This document shows positions 51,521 to 61,052 of a stretch of DNA of 64,000 nt, one piece after another. This DNA is from Deinococcus roseus (GTDB lineage Bacteria > Deinococcota > Deinococci > Deinococcales > Deinococcaceae), in assembly GCF_014646895.1 (NCBI RefSeq), contig NZ_BMOD01000011.1, positions 74,507-138,506 of the forward strand, given 5' to 3'. The notes beneath the pieces were generated by a model. The model saw nothing but the letters and a program-made list of their open reading frames with translations. It searched no databases and was not told where the DNA came from. How positions within the stretch are numbered: the first letter of the stretch is position 1; each line of letters begins with the position of its first letter. A program made the translations under genes and the position numbers.

Positions 51521-52741
51521 TTAAGCGCCGTACTTCTGCAGCTTCAGGGCATTGGCCATCAGCAGGGGCATCACATCGGTGCCTTTGCGCAGACCCAGGC
51601 TGCCTTTACCAGCTTCCTCTTCGGTGTAACGCTGGGCCAGGTCCTTGCGGCCATGGTTGCTCTTGATCAGGAAAGGCACAGGGTGCCAGGAGTGACTGGC
51701 CAGTTTGCTGGGGGTGGAGTGGTCTCCCACCAGGGCCACCACATCGGGGTTCAGGGCCAGGATTTTGGGCAGCAGGCTGTCAAACAGTTCAATTTTCTTG
51801 ACCTTGGCCGCAAAGTTTCCGTCCTCGCCGGTGGAGTCGGTTTTCTTGCAGTGCAGGTAGAAGAAATCGTACTTGTCCCAGTTCTCGGCCAGAACCTGCA
51901 TTTTCTCTTCCATGGCGTCTTCTTCGCCGGGAACATCCAGCACGTCCATGCCCACCAGACTGGCCAGCCCTTTGTACATGGGGTAGGAAGCAATGCAGGC
52001 AGATTTCAGCTGGTACACGTCTTCGTAGCTGGGGAAATGGGGGACATCGCTGTAACCACGGAACAGGGCACCATTGACCTGGGTCTCGTCTTTGAGGGCT
52101 TCCTCGGTTTTCGCCACAAAAGCATTCACCAGGGCAGCGGTTTTCTCACTGGCCTGATCGTGGGCCTGAGCCACCAGGGGCTGCACGCCGGTTTCCTGGG
52201 GGTCCACATCGCTGACGTTGGCACCCAGAGGGGTTCCATTGGCACGGAACACCACCACAAAACGGTGCTCAGACTCGGTGTAGATCTCCACGGGGGTGCC
52301 ATCAATTTCGGGAATGGCAGCCTTCAGTTTGGAAACAATTTCAACGTTTTTCTCGTCGGAGGGACGGCCTGCACGGCGGTCTTTCACAATGCGGCCTTCA
52401 CCCAGGGTGGCGAAGTTGCCCCGCACAGCCACGTCACCAGCGTTGAGTTTCACACCGATGCCCACGGCAGACAGTGCACCACGGCCCACTGTGAAGGTGA
52501 TGGGGTCATAACCAAACAGACTCAGGTGACCGGGACCACTTCCGGGGGTGATGCCAGCACCGACCAGTTCCACCAGGCCCAATTGGCTGTCTTTGGCCAG
52601 AGCGTCCATGTTGGGGGTTTTGGCGGTGGCCAGCTCGGTTTCGCCGTTGGTTTCCAGGGGCAGGCCGCCCACGCCGTCCAGCACAACGAGTACGATTTTG
52701 CTTTCGCTTTTCTTGGAGAGGGTACGAATCACTTCTAACAT
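51521..52741 (-). CDS. apgM: Cofactor-independent phosphoglycerate mutase, archaeal (ApgM) type
   Basis: 406 residues. Glycolytic enzyme interconverting 3- and 2-phosphoglycerate. VLVVLDGVGGLP (metal Asp), the catalytic Ser region PGSGPGHLSLFGYDP, VRGNFAT, FYLHCKKTDSTGEDGNFAAK and VALVGDHSTPSKLASHSWHPVP (Asp-His) fit the archaeal-type alkaline-phosphatase-fold mutase. The ATG follows TAGACT by seven bases (leaderless). Confidence 0.95.
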   Translation of the reverse strand: MLEVIRTLSKKSESKIVLVVLDGVGGLPLETNGETELATAKTPNMDALAKDSQLGLVELVGAGITPGSGPGHLSLFGYDPITFTVGRGALSAVGIGVKLNAGDVAVRGNFATLGEGRIVKDRRAGRPSDEKNVEIVSKLKAAIPEIDGTPVEIYTESEHRFVVVFRANGTPLGANVSDVDPQETGVQPLVAQAHDQASEKTAALVNAFVAKTEEALKDETQVNGALFRGYSDVPHFPSYEDVYQLKSACIASYPMYKGLASLVGMDVLDVPGEEDAMEEKMQVLAENWDKYDFFYLHCKKTDSTGEDGNFAAKVKKIELFDSLLPKILALNPDVVALVGDHSTPSKLASHSWHPVPFLIKSNHGRKDLAQRYTEEEAGKGSLGLRKGTDVMPLLMANALKLQKYGA

Positions 52742-52807
52742 AGCTAACAGTCTATCGGGATGGTGTCAGAGTCACAATAAAGTTTGCCCCGCAAAGCTAG
52801 ACGAAAA

Positions 52808-52889
52808 ACCCCCTGCACTTGCTTCGCTTGTGCTGTCCCATAAAAAGGGGGACAGTGTCAGCAGAGCGAACACAGGGGGTGCAGGGGGT
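52808..52889 (-). terminator. Long hairpin terminator after der
   Basis: ACCCCCTGCAC (52808-52818) pairs with GTGCAGGGGGT (52879-52889) around a 60-base loop that itself can fold (GGGACAG/CTGTCCC parts). On the minus strand the outer stem is followed by TTTTTCG. It overlaps the der stop codon. Confidence 0.7.
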
Positions 52890-54238
52890 CAATCTTCCTG
52901 ACGGGCTTTTTTCTTCTGGGCCTCGATGCGTTCAGATTTGCTCTTGAACGATCCACGCTCTTTCCAGACGATGCGCACAGGAATTCCAGCCAGATCCAGG
53001 TCTTCCCGGATGCGGTTTTGCAGGAAGTTCTCGTAGGCACGGGTCACGAAGTCTTCCTTGTTGCAGAAGATCACGAAGGTGGGGGGGGCGGTCTCGGCCT
53101 GGGTGATGTACATCATCTTCAGGGGTTTGCCCTTGAAGTTGGGGGTGGCCTGTTTGATCTGCCAGACGTCCAGCCACTTGTTGAGTTCCCCGGTGGGGAT
53201 GCGGCGCTGCCATTTCTCGTAGAGTTTGATGGCTTCTGCCAGCATGTCGTGGATGCCGTAATCGTTGAGGGCGGAGGTGTAGACCCTGGGGGCAAAGTGC
53301 AGGTGGGCGAGTTTCTCGTCCAGCATGCGCTCGGTGCGTTTGAGTTCGGCATCTGGAACCAGATCCCACTTGTTGACCACGATCACCACGGGTTTGCCGC
53401 TGTCGTAGGCCATGTTGGCCAGTTTGAGCTCATGGTCCCCGATTTCTCCGGCGTTCACCACCAGCCAGATGATGTCACTGCGGGCAATGGCCGATTCGGA
53501 GCGCATCATGCTGAATTCTTCGATGCTGGAATCGGGCCGTTTGCGGATCCCGGCGGTGTCCACCAGAATGAAACGCTGTCCTGCAAAGTTCCATTCGATG
53601 TCGATGCTGTCGCGGGTGGTTCCGGGAATTTCACTGACAATCACCCGTTCAGAACCGGTGATGGCGTTCAGCAAACTGGATTTGCCCACGTTGGGACGCC
53701 CGATCAGCGAAATGCGGATGGGGGCAATCTCCGGATAGTCCTCGTCGTCTTCTGGCAGGTGTTCCAGCACGCGGCGCATCAGTTCATCCAGGCCACGGGC
53801 GTGTTCTGCACTGATGGACACAGGCTCATCGAAACCCAGACCCCACAGTTCAGGGGTGTACACGTCTTCGTGTTTCACAGAGTCCATCTTGTTGGCCACA
53901 ATGATCACGGGTTTGTTGATTTTGCGCAGCCACTCTGCGACTTCGTAGTCTGCAGTGTTGAGGCCATCTCTGGGGTCCAGCACGAACACCACACAGTTGG
54001 CGTCGTGGATGGCCATTTCGGCCTTGTCCCGGATGTGCTGCTCCCACTCGTCGCCGCTCCAGAGTCCGCCGGTGTCCATCAGGACAATGCGGTGGTTTTC
54101 GTACAGCATGACGTGTTCCTTGACGTCCCGGGTCACCCCCGGAAAATCTGCAACCACGGCTTCTCTTCTGCCGATCAGTCTGTTGAAAAGGCTGGATTTG
54201 CCCACGTTGGGGCGGCCCACAATGGCAACTTTATGCAT
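52889..54238 (-). CDS. der: Ribosome-assembly GTPase Der (EngA)
   Basis: 449 residues with two tandem G domains: GRPNVGKSSLFNRL (residues 8-21) with DTGGLW and ANKMD, and GRPNVGKSSLLNAI (about 186-199) with DTAGIRKR and VNKWDLV, then a C-terminal KH-like domain (KPLKMMYITQAETAPPTFVIFCN). It is essential for 50S maturation in other bacteria. AAGGAGG precedes the ATG. Confidence 0.97.
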   Translation of the reverse strand: MHKVAIVGRPNVGKSSLFNRLIGRREAVVADFPGVTRDVKEHVMLYENHRIVLMDTGGLWSGDEWEQHIRDKAEMAIHDANCVVFVLDPRDGLNTADYEVAEWLRKINKPVIIVANKMDSVKHEDVYTPELWGLGFDEPVSISAEHARGLDELMRRVLEHLPEDDEDYPEIAPIRISLIGRPNVGKSSLLNAITGSERVIVSEIPGTTRDSIDIEWNFAGQRFILVDTAGIRKRPDSSIEEFSMMRSESAIARSDIIWLVVNAGEIGDHELKLANMAYDSGKPVVIVVNKWDLVPDAELKRTERMLDEKLAHLHFAPRVYTSALNDYGIHDMLAEAIKLYEKWQRRIPTGELNKWLDVWQIKQATPNFKGKPLKMMYITQAETAPPTFVIFCNKEDFVTRAYENFLQNRIREDLDLAGIPVRIVWKERGSFKSKSERIEAQKKKARQED

Positions 54239-54475
54239 GATTCCTCCTTCCGGTGCCGCACCCTGGGGGAATCAGGTCCAGGATGCGCCGATGTGCCTTT
54301 TGAAAGGCAAACATATTATGTTATCAGTTTTGCTGGCGTTCTTCCAGCCTTGATCTTGTTGTGTTTGCAGACAGATTTCAAAGATCCTGAAAATGGCCAG
54401 ACTGCTCCTCGCTCAAGGTTCCTTCAGGAAGGATTCAGTTCCTTGCAAGACCAAAAAGCGTACCATGGAGTCACT

Positions 54476-55009
54476 GTGACTGTGTACTTCAGCAAGCCCG
54501 AAGCCATTGACCTGGAAAAACACCTGGCAACCCTCAGGGAAGCGCCCCTCAGCTTCCCCAGCCTGGAATACGCCAGGGAGCACTACCAGCGGGATTTCGT
54601 GGAGTTCAAGGTCGGACAGGGCGATGCTGCCTTCAAAAGGGCCAAGGTGTCCTTGCAGGCCTGGAGCCAGTTCAATCTGGGCTGGACTTTTGCTGTGCCA
54701 CAAGGCCGCAGGCTGGCGGTGTGCATCAATGTGCTGGGCTTCTGGGTGATGGCCCCCCACCGCATGATGGACCTGCGAGAATCCCCCAGGTATTACCGGG
54801 CGGTGCTGGGCACCCTCAAAGGCAACCCCCTTTCTGGTGTGGAGGTCTTTGAAGTCAGCCTCAGCCCCTTCAACGAAGTGATGGTGCGCATCGAAAGTTT
54901 TGCTGAACCCCAGGGCCTCTACAAGATTTTTGGCTGGTGGGTGCGCAAATGGCAACTGCGGATTTTTCAATCTTTCCAGGCCAGAATGACCACCAGTACA
55001 GTTCACTGA
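54476..55009 (+). CDS. DUF1990-family protein
   Basis: 177 residues. VTVYFSKPEAIDLEKHL, then EFKVGQGDAAFKRAKVSLQAWSQFNLGW, LAVCINVLGFWVMAP and KGNPLSGVEVFEVSLSPFNEVMVRIESFAEPQ are typical of DUF1990 (lipid-binding START-like fold proposed). The start is GTG 54476 after GGAG; the frame is open far upstream only because it mirrors der. Function unknown. Confidence 0.75.
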   Translation: MTVYFSKPEAIDLEKHLATLREAPLSFPSLEYAREHYQRDFVEFKVGQGDAAFKRAKVSLQAWSQFNLGWTFAVPQGRRLAVCINVLGFWVMAPHRMMDLRESPRYYRAVLGTLKGNPLSGVEVFEVSLSPFNEVMVRIESFAEPQGLYKIFGWWVRKWQLRIFQSFQARMTTSTVH

Positions 55010-55010
55010 T

Positions 55011-55062
55011 GACCTCACCGCAGAAAAAACGCCCTGTGGGGCGTTTTTTCTGCGGTGAGGTC
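55011..55062. terminator. Perfect 24-bp hairpin terminator
   Basis: 55011-55034 is the exact reverse complement of 55039-55062, loop TGTG. The stem includes AAAAAACGCCC / GGGCGTTTTTT. It serves the convergent DUF1990 and SPFH genes. Confidence 0.92.
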
Positions 55063-55070
55063 AGGTCAAC

Positions 55071-56018
55071 TCACTGCTTTTTCGCGGTGGTCAGGCTCTT
55101 GAGGTCCAGCAGGTATCCCCCGTTGGAAGGCACCATGATGGTCTGGATGCTGGGAGAGAGCTTCTCCGCCATGGTGAGCTGGATGATCTCCGGGTTCTCT
55201 TTGAGGGCTTTTCCGCGCAGGCTGAGGGCTTTGGCTTCCCCTTCAGCACGGGCCACTGCAGCTTTGGCTTCCCCCTCGGCTTCAATGACTTTGCGCTGGG
55301 CCGAGATTTCAGATTGCTGCTTGCGGTTTCGTTCAATGGCCACCTGCTGCTCTGCAGTCTGTTTCTCTTCAATGACCTTGGCCACCGATTCTGGAATGCG
55401 CAATTCACGCAGCAGCACGTTGCGCAGCTCAATGTGGTTTTTTTCAAATTCTTTGCTGAGGCGCTCGGTGATCAGGGCTTCAAGCTGGGTGCGCTGGGTG
55501 GAAATCAAATCTGCAGCATTGAATTGCCCAACGGCATCCCGCACTTTGGAGCGCACCTGGGGTCGGATTGCAGTTTCAATGTAATTTGGGCCCAGTTCCT
55601 TGTGCATTTTTGCAGCTTCACTGGCAATGAGGCTGAACTGCACCGTGATGTCTGACGCGATTTCCAGTCCTTCCTTGCTGCGGGCGTGGATGCTCTCATC
55701 CACATTGGAGCCACCCTCACCCAGTCTGGAGAGGGTGATCTCCTGCAAACGGGCCTCGTAGACGGTCACACGTTCCACTCCGGGCAGCACAAAGTGGTAG
55801 CCCTCGGTCATCACGCCTTCTTTGACCCCTCCGAAGATGTTGAACACCACCCCCACACTTCCTGCAGGAATGATCACAAAGGCCCCAGAAAGGGCCGTTC
55901 CCAGCAAACCCACTGCCACCAGGGCAATGGCCGGTGTCCGAAAAGCCTTCTGCTTGGGGTTGGCACTCAGCACCAGCAACACAATGCCTGCCAGAATGAC
56001 CAGCACGAAAATGGGCAT
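55071..56018 (-). CDS. SPFH/prohibitin-family membrane protein
   Basis: 315 residues. Two N-terminal spans (FVLVILAGIVLLVLSA, ALVAVGLLGTALSGAFVI), then the SPFH core (VIIPAGSVGVVFNIFGGVKEGVMTEGYHFVLPG), a long charged coiled coil (IEEKQTAEQQVAIERNRKQQ ... AEGEAKAAVARAEGEAKAL) and IMVPSNGGYLLDL. These proteins form rings or membrane microdomains. GGGAGG precedes the ATG. No NfeD partner is nearby. Confidence 0.9.
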   Translation of the reverse strand: MPIFVLVILAGIVLLVLSANPKQKAFRTPAIALVAVGLLGTALSGAFVIIPAGSVGVVFNIFGGVKEGVMTEGYHFVLPGVERVTVYEARLQEITLSRLGEGGSNVDESIHARSKEGLEIASDITVQFSLIASEAAKMHKELGPNYIETAIRPQVRSKVRDAVGQFNAADLISTQRTQLEALITERLSKEFEKNHIELRNVLLRELRIPESVAKVIEEKQTAEQQVAIERNRKQQSEISAQRKVIEAEGEAKAAVARAEGEAKALSLRGKALKENPEIIQLTMAEKLSPSIQTIMVPSNGGYLLDLKSLTTAKKQ

Positions 56019-56396
56019 ATTTCAATTCCCTCCCTCAAAGCCTGTGGCTCTGTGTCCTCAGGGCTTCCTGTCCTCATGTACGGCTCATGGCGCTTATCCG
56101 TTCCATTGTGACACGGGAATCGGGTTTCAGGGACGATGTGGGCACAGACGGGGAGAAGACCGGGGGCACAGAGCCGAGAACAAGAAAGTCTCCACCTGGA
56201 AATGGAATCCATCCCATCTCAACTTTAAAGTGTTGCTTTAAAGTGTTGCTTTGAAGTGTTGCTTTGAAGTGTTGAGGAACGAAACCCCTTTTGGCCCTCC
56301 CCTGTGAACTGTCTTGCTCTGACTGCGTGCTCACGGGACGGCCCGTTTCGCGCTGAGCGCTGAAAATTGTGAACTGAAAACTGTGAACTGAAACTT
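56019..56396. repeat. 378-base gap with tandem repeats
   Basis: Four tandem 13-bp units (CTTTAAAGTGTTG twice, CTTTGAAGTGTTG twice) occupy 56223-56274. A second tandem lies near 56363-56397 (TGAAAATTGTGAAC, TGAAAACTGTGAAC, TGAAAC). A single heptad remnant (CAGAGCCGAGAAC) is near 56167. No gene is seen. Confidence 0.8.
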
Positions 56397-57281
56397 TCAA
56401 AGAACCACAATGCCGTGGTGTTTGGCTTTGCTTTCGGGCTCCACATGGATGCTGATTTCCACCTCGTGAAGGGTGGTTTTGAGGGCTTCCTCAATGCGGT
56501 CACAGATGGAGTGGGCTTCTTCCACGGTCATGCGGCCTGGGACCACCAGATGGAATTCAATGAAGGTGATGCGTCCGGCGTGTCTGGCCCTCAGGTCGTG
56601 GGCTTCCAGGGCACCTTCGGCATATTCTCCCACCAGGTTGCGCACCTGTTCCAGCAGTTCGGCCCTGGGGGCAGCGTCCATCAGGCCTCCCACGCTTTCT
56701 TTCATCAATTGCCAGCCGGTCCACAGGATATTAAAGGCCACCAGCATGGCAATCAGGGGGTCCAGAAGTTTGATGCCAGTCAGGCCTGCCAGAATCACAC
56801 CCAGCAACACCCCCACCGAGGTGACCACATCTGTCATGACGTGTTTCCCATCTGCAGTGAGGGCTGGGGAACGCAGGGCACGTCCGGTGCGGATCAGCAG
56901 CGAACCCAGGAAACCATTCAGGCCAGAAGCCACCAGTGAAATGATCACCCCCACATTGAGGCCCTGCAGTTCGTGGGGATTGCGAAACCCTTTGTAGGCT
57001 TCCTGGAAAATGGTGATGGCTGCGAAAAGGATCAGAACCCCTTCCAGGACTGCACTGAAGTATTCGGCTTTGGTGTGTCCGTAAGGGTGGTTGGGGTCTG
57101 CAGGCAGGGCGGCCACCCGCAGGGCAATCAGGGCTGCACCAGCGGCCACAATGTTGACGATGCTTTCCAGGGCATCTGAATACAGCGCCACCGAGCCCGT
57201 GAAGTGGTAGGCCAGGTACTTCAGCACAAAGACCAGAATCCCGACCATCAGGCTGAGGAGGGCGGCTTGGGGAGGCGTCAT
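56397..57281 (-). CDS. Cation diffusion facilitator transporter
   Basis: 294 residues, six spans. LYSDALESIVNIVA, HPYGHTKAEYFSAV and the paired DGKHVMTDVVTSVGVLLG supply the metal-site Asp and His residues; the C-terminal domain (HDLRARHAGRITFIEFHLVVPGRMTVEEAH) is the cytoplasmic ferredoxin-like part. Exports Zn, Fe, Co or Mn; metal unknown. The ATG is six bases after TAGAAT (leaderless). Confidence 0.94.
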   Translation of the reverse strand: MTPPQAALLSLMVGILVFVLKYLAYHFTGSVALYSDALESIVNIVAAGAALIALRVAALPADPNHPYGHTKAEYFSAVLEGVLILFAAITIFQEAYKGFRNPHELQGLNVGVIISLVASGLNGFLGSLLIRTGRALRSPALTADGKHVMTDVVTSVGVLLGVILAGLTGIKLLDPLIAMLVAFNILWTGWQLMKESVGGLMDAAPRAELLEQVRNLVGEYAEGALEAHDLRARHAGRITFIEFHLVVPGRMTVEEAHSICDRIEEALKTTLHEVEISIHVEPESKAKHHGIVVL

Positions 57282-57658
57282 GGTTTCATTCTATATGGCA
57301 TTTTTGGAGGGTTTTTTGCTTTTGGTGCTTTCTGGGACAGCAAACAGACCTGCTTTTTAAGTGTGCCTAAAGGTACTGTTTGCAAACCATGACTTCTTAA
57401 CAGTCTGGGTGACAGGGGTTTTCTGCATTTCTGGACCCCACCTCGCTCTTCACCCCACCTCGCTCACTCTGTTCGCTTTCCTCCCCTGCTTGCAGGGGAG
57501 GAAATAAAAACACGCCGGAAGAGGTGGCTTCCGGCGTGGACTGCCCGGGTGAGGGCAGTCTGGGTGGGGATTTCAGAATAACACAAAATCATAAGTTCAA
57601 TCCGAATTTTCCACGGTTACAAAATCCGAAAACTTATGACTGGACACAGCATTTAACA
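57282..57658. other. 377-base gap with thiolase terminator
   Basis: Contains CACGCCGGAAG / CTTCCGGCGTG (57511-57538), which on the minus strand is followed by TTTTTATTT and should end the thiolase operon, and a second hairpin CTCCCCTGC / GCAGGGGAG (57481-57500). CCCCACCTCGCTC occurs twice near 57437-57470. No gene is seen. Confidence 0.7.
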
Positions 57659-58816
57659 TCAAACACGCTCAATCAGACAGGCAATCCCCTGTCCCCCTCC
57701 GATACACAAACTCCCCACACCCCACTGCAGGTTGCGCTCATGCAATTCCATGGCCAGCGTGTAAAGCACCCGTGCACCACTCATGCCCACAGGGTGCCCC
57801 AGGGCCACGGCTCCACCGTTCACATTGGTTTTTTCCAGGTCCAGGTTCAGGTCGTGGGCCACCCCCAGAAACTGGGCTGCAAAAGCCTCGTTCACTTCAA
57901 TCAGATCAATGTCTGAGAGGGTCTTGCCCTGCCGTTCCAGCAACCTGGGAATGGCCAGACTGGGACCCAGGCCCATCAGTTCAGGAGGCACCCCCACCGA
58001 GTGAAACCCGTGGATGCGGGCCAGAATGGGCAAACCCTGCGCTCTGGCATGTTCTTCGGTGGCAAACACCATCATGCAGGCCCCATCGTTGATGCCACTG
58101 GCATTTGCGGCGGTGACCGTGCCGTCTTTTTTGAAGACGGCACGCAATTTGGAGATGGCTTCCAGGGTGGTGTCCTGGGGCCTCTCGTCCTGATCGATCA
58201 GTCCTGTGCGGGTGCCCACCGGAACAATTTCTTTTGCAAAGCGCCCGGATTGCTGGGCAGCCCTGGCCCTCTGGTGGCTGATCACAGTCCATTCGTCCTG
58301 CTGCTCCCGACTGATCCCGTATTTTTCTGCGATGTTCTCTGCCGTGATGCCCATGGGCAGATCGGAAACCCCGCAGGTCAGGGTGTGGGTGAGGGTGTCC
58401 AGCAAAGCCTGATGCCCGAGTTTCTGACCATAACGTGCCGTGGGCAGGATGTAGGGGGCCTGGGTCATGTTTTCTGCCCCTCCTGCGGTCATGATCTGGT
58501 GTTCTCCGGTTTTCAGGGCCTGAAATGCACTGTAAGCAGCCCGCATTCCAGAACCGCACAGCTGGTTCACCTGGTAACTGGGCACGTCTTCCCTGAGGCC
58601 TGCTTCCAGAGCCACTTTTCGGGCATTGTAGGCAGAGCGCCCTGCACTGATCACCTGACCCAGAACCAGTTCCTGCAGGTCTTCGGGGTGCACCCCTGCA
58701 CGGGTGAGCGCCCCCCTGAGCGCATGAATGGCAAGTTCACTTTCGCTGATGTCCTTAAATGCTCCGCCCATGGCCCCGATGGCGGTGCGTGCCCCACTGA
58801 CCAGAACCACACCCAT
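57659..58816 (-). CDS. Thiolase (acetyl-CoA C-acetyltransferase)
   Basis: 385 residues. Nucleophile Cys in NQLCGSGMRAAY (about residue 88), NVNGGAVALGHPVGMSGAR with the His, and C-terminal CIGGGQG with the second Cys. Makes acetoacetyl-CoA from two acetyl-CoA, or works in beta-oxidation. GGAGGAGAGAC precedes the ATG. It starts 12 bases after the acyltransferase gene, so they are cotranscribed. Confidence 0.95.
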   Translation of the reverse strand: MGVVLVSGARTAIGAMGGAFKDISESELAIHALRGALTRAGVHPEDLQELVLGQVISAGRSAYNARKVALEAGLREDVPSYQVNQLCGSGMRAAYSAFQALKTGEHQIMTAGGAENMTQAPYILPTARYGQKLGHQALLDTLTHTLTCGVSDLPMGITAENIAEKYGISREQQDEWTVISHQRARAAQQSGRFAKEIVPVGTRTGLIDQDERPQDTTLEAISKLRAVFKKDGTVTAANASGINDGACMMVFATEEHARAQGLPILARIHGFHSVGVPPELMGLGPSLAIPRLLERQGKTLSDIDLIEVNEAFAAQFLGVAHDLNLDLEKTNVNGGAVALGHPVGMSGARVLYTLAMELHERNLQWGVGSLCIGGGQGIACLIERV

Positions 58817-58828
58817 GTCTCTCCTCCG

Positions 58829-59449
58829 TTAAGGGTTCTCCTGACGCTCCTGAAACACAATGTCGCTGAAGTTTTCGGGTTTGATGCCCCTGGCATCACT
58901 GTAAAAGGTGCGAATTACATCCAGATCACGCTGCTGGTCTCCAGTGAGCATGTAAGGCTCACTGAGCCTGATCCATTTCTCTTTGAAGTTCATGCTCACC
59001 ATCACAATAGGCACCTGACCCTCCAGGGCGATGTAATAAAATCCGCTTTTCCAGTAGGGTTTTTTCTTGCGGGTGCCCTCAGGCAGGATGGCGATCACCA
59101 TTTCATCGTGGTTTCTGAATTCTGCAGCCGCCAGATCCACCACATCTGCCCTGGCAGAGCGGTCAATGGGAATGCCGCCAATGGAACGCATGAAGGGTCC
59201 CAGCAGGCCATTGAAGATGTCCTTCTTGGCAATGAAATAGGGATGGATGTCATAGCCCATGCTCACCCCCAGGTAGTAAAAGAAATCCTGGTTGGTGGTG
59301 TGGGGGGCCACCACCAGCAGGTATTTGGGAATCTGGGGTTTTTTGCCCAGCAGTTTCCAGCCTTGCAGTTTCCAGAGCAAGCGGGCCAGCCCTCGCAGCC
59401 ACCGGGGATAGGTGTGGTTTTTCAGGTGTTTAGAGATCAATTCTTTCAT
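58829..59449 (-). CDS. PlsC-like 1-acyl-glycerol-phosphate acyltransferase
   Basis: 206 residues from MKELISKHLKNHTYPR. The HxxxxD motif is APHTTNQDFFYYL, and ILPEGTRKKKPYWKSGFYYIA holds the PEGTR block. This small soluble or peripheral type occurs in many bacteria beside other lipid genes. ATG 59449 follows TACAAT by nine bases. Acceptor lipid not known; the downstream thiolase suggests fatty-acid metabolism. Confidence 0.88.
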   Translation of the reverse strand: MKELISKHLKNHTYPRWLRGLARLLWKLQGWKLLGKKPQIPKYLLVVAPHTTNQDFFYYLGVSMGYDIHPYFIAKKDIFNGLLGPFMRSIGGIPIDRSARADVVDLAAAEFRNHDEMVIAILPEGTRKKKPYWKSGFYYIALEGQVPIVMVSMNFKEKWIRLSEPYMLTGDQQRDLDVIRTFYSDARGIKPENFSDIVFQERQENP

Positions 59450-59556
59450 CTTTGCACCATTGTACGGGTCAAATGCAGGACAGGGCAGCACCCATCAGAC
59501 AAAACCTGCCCGGTCAAGGCAGGTTTGCAAAATTCAGGTTTTTGGAGGTGCAGGAT

Positions 59557-59793
59557 TCAGTCCAGACGGGCCAGACCTGCATAGAAATTCGCCTTGTCCA
59601 GAAATCCCATGCTGCGGTAGCAGGTGCTGAGTTGCTGGGCAAAGTAGTTCACGCACTGGCAATCCTGACGGCATTCGCTTTTTTCCAGGCAAATCAGGTA
59701 CTGCTGCACGGCAACGTGATACATTCCGCTCTTTTCGGCCTGCTGGGCCTTCAGGTGGGCGGTTCGAATTTCAGAAACGTAGGGCCTGTACAC
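59557..59793 (-). CDS. Small Cys-rich TPR-like protein
   Basis: 78 residues. A helix pair HLKAQQAEKSGMYHVAVQQYLICLE and YFAQQLSTCYRSMGFLDKANFYAGLA looks like about one and a half tetratricopeptide repeats; five cysteines lie between (ICLEKSECRQDCQCVN and STCY). Start GTG 59793 is uncertain. No family assigned. Confidence 0.55.
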   Translation of the reverse strand: MYRPYVSEIRTAHLKAQQAEKSGMYHVAVQQYLICLEKSECRQDCQCVNYFAQQLSTCYRSMGFLDKANFYAGLARLD

Positions 59794-59891
59794 CCCTTGA
59801 TGTTAAACACAAACCCTGCAGTCAACTGGGATTGAATGCAGGATTTCAGAAAACATCTGGTTTCTTTATTGGGTTCTGGGGTGTTGCAAGG

Positions 59892-60857
59892 TCAGCGCAG
59901 GACCTTTTGCAGGAAATCCAGACGCAGCATGGTCTGGTCCAGGTCGCCCCCTTCATGGTGGTTGAAGGGCCACACCTGCATGGTCTTTTCTCCTGCGTAA
60001 TGGTTGAAAGCTGCGTAAACCGTGGAGGGCGGGCAGATGGTGTCCATCAGGGCCACCGAGAACAGGGCAGGACCCCTGGCACGGGCAGCAAAGTTCATGC
60101 CGTCAAAGTAACTGAGGGTGTTGAACACCTGATCGATCTTGCTGCGGTGGATCTTCAGGTAATTGGTGATTTCCTGATAGGGGTAGCTGTCCACCATGGT
60201 GACCGCCCGCTCGAAATGGCACAGGAACGGCACATCGGGAAGCACGGCCTGCACGGTGGGGTCCAGACCGGCCACAGCAATGGTGATGCCTCCACCCTGG
60301 CTGCCACCCAGAATGGCGATTCTGTCTGGGTCAACTTCGGCATGGCTGCGGGCAGCATCCACAGCACGCACGGCATCGGTGTACACCCGGCGGTAGTAGT
60401 ATGTTTCGGGCTGGTCAATGCCACGGGTCATGAAACCGGGAATCTGTGGGCCGCCGCCGTCCAGGTCCGGGGTGTCTCCGGTGCGCCAGGAGCTGCCCTG
60501 TCCACGGGTGTCCATGATGAAGTGGGCATAACCCGCACTGGCGTAATGCATCCAGTGGGCGGGAATGCCTCTGCCTCCTCCGTATCCTATGTATTCCACC
60601 ACACAGGGGAGCTTTCCTGTGCGCTGTTTTGGCAGCACAAACCAGCCTTTGATGGTTTGCCCGCCGAAACCGCTGTAGGTCACATCGAAGAACTCCAGGG
60701 TTTCAAACGGCGTGGGGTGTGGGGTGAAGGTGGCATCCAGCGGGAAGCTGCGGGCGTCTGCCAGGGTGGATTGCCAGAAGGCATCAAAATCCGGGCGTTC
60801 GGTGCGGTCAGGCAAGTAGCGTTCCAGCTCGGGGACAGGAAGGTCAAAGAAGGCCAT
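59892..60857 (-). CDS. CE7-family acetyl (xylan) esterase
   Basis: 321 residues. FFDVTYSGFGGQTIKGWFVLP, MDTRGQGSSW, the nucleophile AILGGSQGGGITIA (GxSxG), PDVPFLCHFERAV, DTICPPSTVYAAFNHY (Asp) and NHHEGG (His) match acetyl xylan esterase / cephalosporin C deacetylase. Removes acetyl groups from short xylo-oligosaccharides inside the cell. The neighbouring glucanase supports a polysaccharide role. Confidence 0.93.
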   Translation of the reverse strand: MAFFDLPVPELERYLPDRTERPDFDAFWQSTLADARSFPLDATFTPHPTPFETLEFFDVTYSGFGGQTIKGWFVLPKQRTGKLPCVVEYIGYGGGRGIPAHWMHYASAGYAHFIMDTRGQGSSWRTGDTPDLDGGGPQIPGFMTRGIDQPETYYYRRVYTDAVRAVDAARSHAEVDPDRIAILGGSQGGGITIAVAGLDPTVQAVLPDVPFLCHFERAVTMVDSYPYQEITNYLKIHRSKIDQVFNTLSYFDGMNFAARARGPALFSVALMDTICPPSTVYAAFNHYAGEKTMQVWPFNHHEGGDLDQTMLRLDFLQKVLR

Positions 60858-61052
60858 ACTTTAGACTGACGCATCTGGATTCCAGAGTGGCGTGTTGTTT
60901 AGGTAACTTGTCGAATCCTTTCGATTTGATGTCAGCGGTTTGGCTGCATGTTGCTTTGCGGTCAGAAATGCACCCTGACCACCCCTTGGGAAACAAAAAA
61001 CCAGACCCCAGATCTTTCGATCCAGGGCCCAGTGTAAGTTCAACTCAAAGGC

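Noticed and set aside
53018..54475. N-terminal extension of the DUF1990 frame across der.
   Set aside because: The frame is open only as antisense of der; family similarity begins at about 54476.
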